In this document: positions 20,943-21,105 of the stretch, in pieces
Layout: the number at the start of each line of letters is the position of its first letter
Numbering within the stretch: the first letter of the stretch is position 1
Source of the DNA: JAWVZB01 sp033722375
GTDB taxonomy: Bacteria; Actinomycetota; Nitriliruptoria; Nitriliruptorales; Nitriliruptoraceae
DNA: 21,105 nt
Reading direction: 5' to 3'
NCBI GenBank assembly: GCA_033722375.1
Contig: JAWVZB010000054.1
Location: 1-21,105, forward strand
The notes under the pieces: generated by a model
The model's input: the letters and a program-made list of their open reading frames with translations, nothing else
Told to the model about the DNA's origin: nothing
Database searches by the model: none
Made by a program: the position numbers and the translations under genes

Positions 20943-21105
20943 ATCTCCACCACCACCCACGCCTCGTCTGGTCACCGTTCGCTGGCCCGCGAGACCGTTG
21001 GTGCCTACCGCGGGGGCGGGGGGCTCGGCGGGGCGCTGGACGCGATCGACGCGGCCGTCGACCAACTCCAGCAGGTCGAGCTCGAGGCGGCCGACGAGCC
21101 GGCGA
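20943..21105 (+). CDS. N-terminus of a probable DUF222/13E12-repeat-like protein (runs off the right edge)
   Basis: The last 54 codons visible have strong G/C third positions and run open to the edge. They read a Thr/Ser/Gly-rich start, then GALDAIDAAVDQLQQVELEA. This resembles the first helix of DUF222 proteins, which often carry a C-terminal HNH nuclease domain; several 13E12 family genes of mycobacteria are LexA-regulated. The domain proper is out of view, so the call leans on a short match plus the SOS box. The frame opens after a TGA at 20919-20921 and has no ATG, GTG or TTG. The ATC at 20943 has GGAG at 20932-20935 (spacer 7). The real start is unresolved. Confidence 0.5.
   Translation, partial: MSTTTHASSGHRSLARETVGAYRGGGGLGGALDAIDAAVDQLQQVELEAADEPA

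Overview
The window is about 21 kb of very GC-rich, densely coded chromosome with strong G/C third-position bias, and many GTG and even rarer start codons. The gene content points to a deep-branching Actinomycetota. Signs of this are an actinobacterial-type LexA box (TCGAAC-N4-GTTCGA), a DUF222/13E12-like gene fragment beside it, an actinobacterial-type ferrochelatase with a C-terminal cysteine cluster, and an LPXTG-anchored acylase. A class such as Nitriliruptoria is a reasonable guess but is inference only. Almost all genes look chromosomal. I see no insertion sequence, CRISPR array, tRNA or rRNA.

Layout. Bases 1-122 (-) hold the 5' end of a probable primary sigma factor (region 1.1), preceded by a 282-base leader rich in hairpins. 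Bases 405-2817 (-) hold ftsH, which appears to start at CTG, followed by a VOC-family gene. A divergent peroxiredoxin (bcp/prxQ) leads rightwards into lgt, a small zinc-ribbon protein and an M23-like secreted protein with a degenerate active site. Bases 5959-8139 (-) encode a 7TM-HD c-di-AMP phosphodiesterase of the PgpH type. It is divergent from coaA, kaiB and kaiC (8241-11031, +). An alpha/beta hydrolase (-) follows. Then come eamA and hemH, which overlap by four bases, a small acidic protein and a histidine phosphatase (+). The right part has a sortase-anchored penicillin-acylase-family protein and an SLC12-type cation-chloride cotransporter (both -). The right edge holds a truncated DUF222-like gene under a perfect LexA box.

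The most interesting item is the kaiB-kaiC pair. Both proteins are well conserved: two complete KaiC ATPase domains, catalytic Glu pairs, a KaiB-binding-like loop, and KaiB with its ATPTL and PPP motifs. They sit outside Cyanobacteria, with no kaiA nearby. KaiC lacks the long C-terminal tail that KaiA grips, and its phosphorylation pair is Ser-Ser instead of Ser-Thr. The genes overlap by four bases and follow the pantothenate kinase gene by 38 bases. They may form one transcript linking a clock- or timer-like ATPase with CoA synthesis.

Other threads are membrane and envelope work (FtsH, Lgt, the M23-like protein, the LPXTG acylase), redox and heme (Bcp, HemH) and osmotic or ion control (the SLC12 transporter and c-di-AMP hydrolysis by PgpH).
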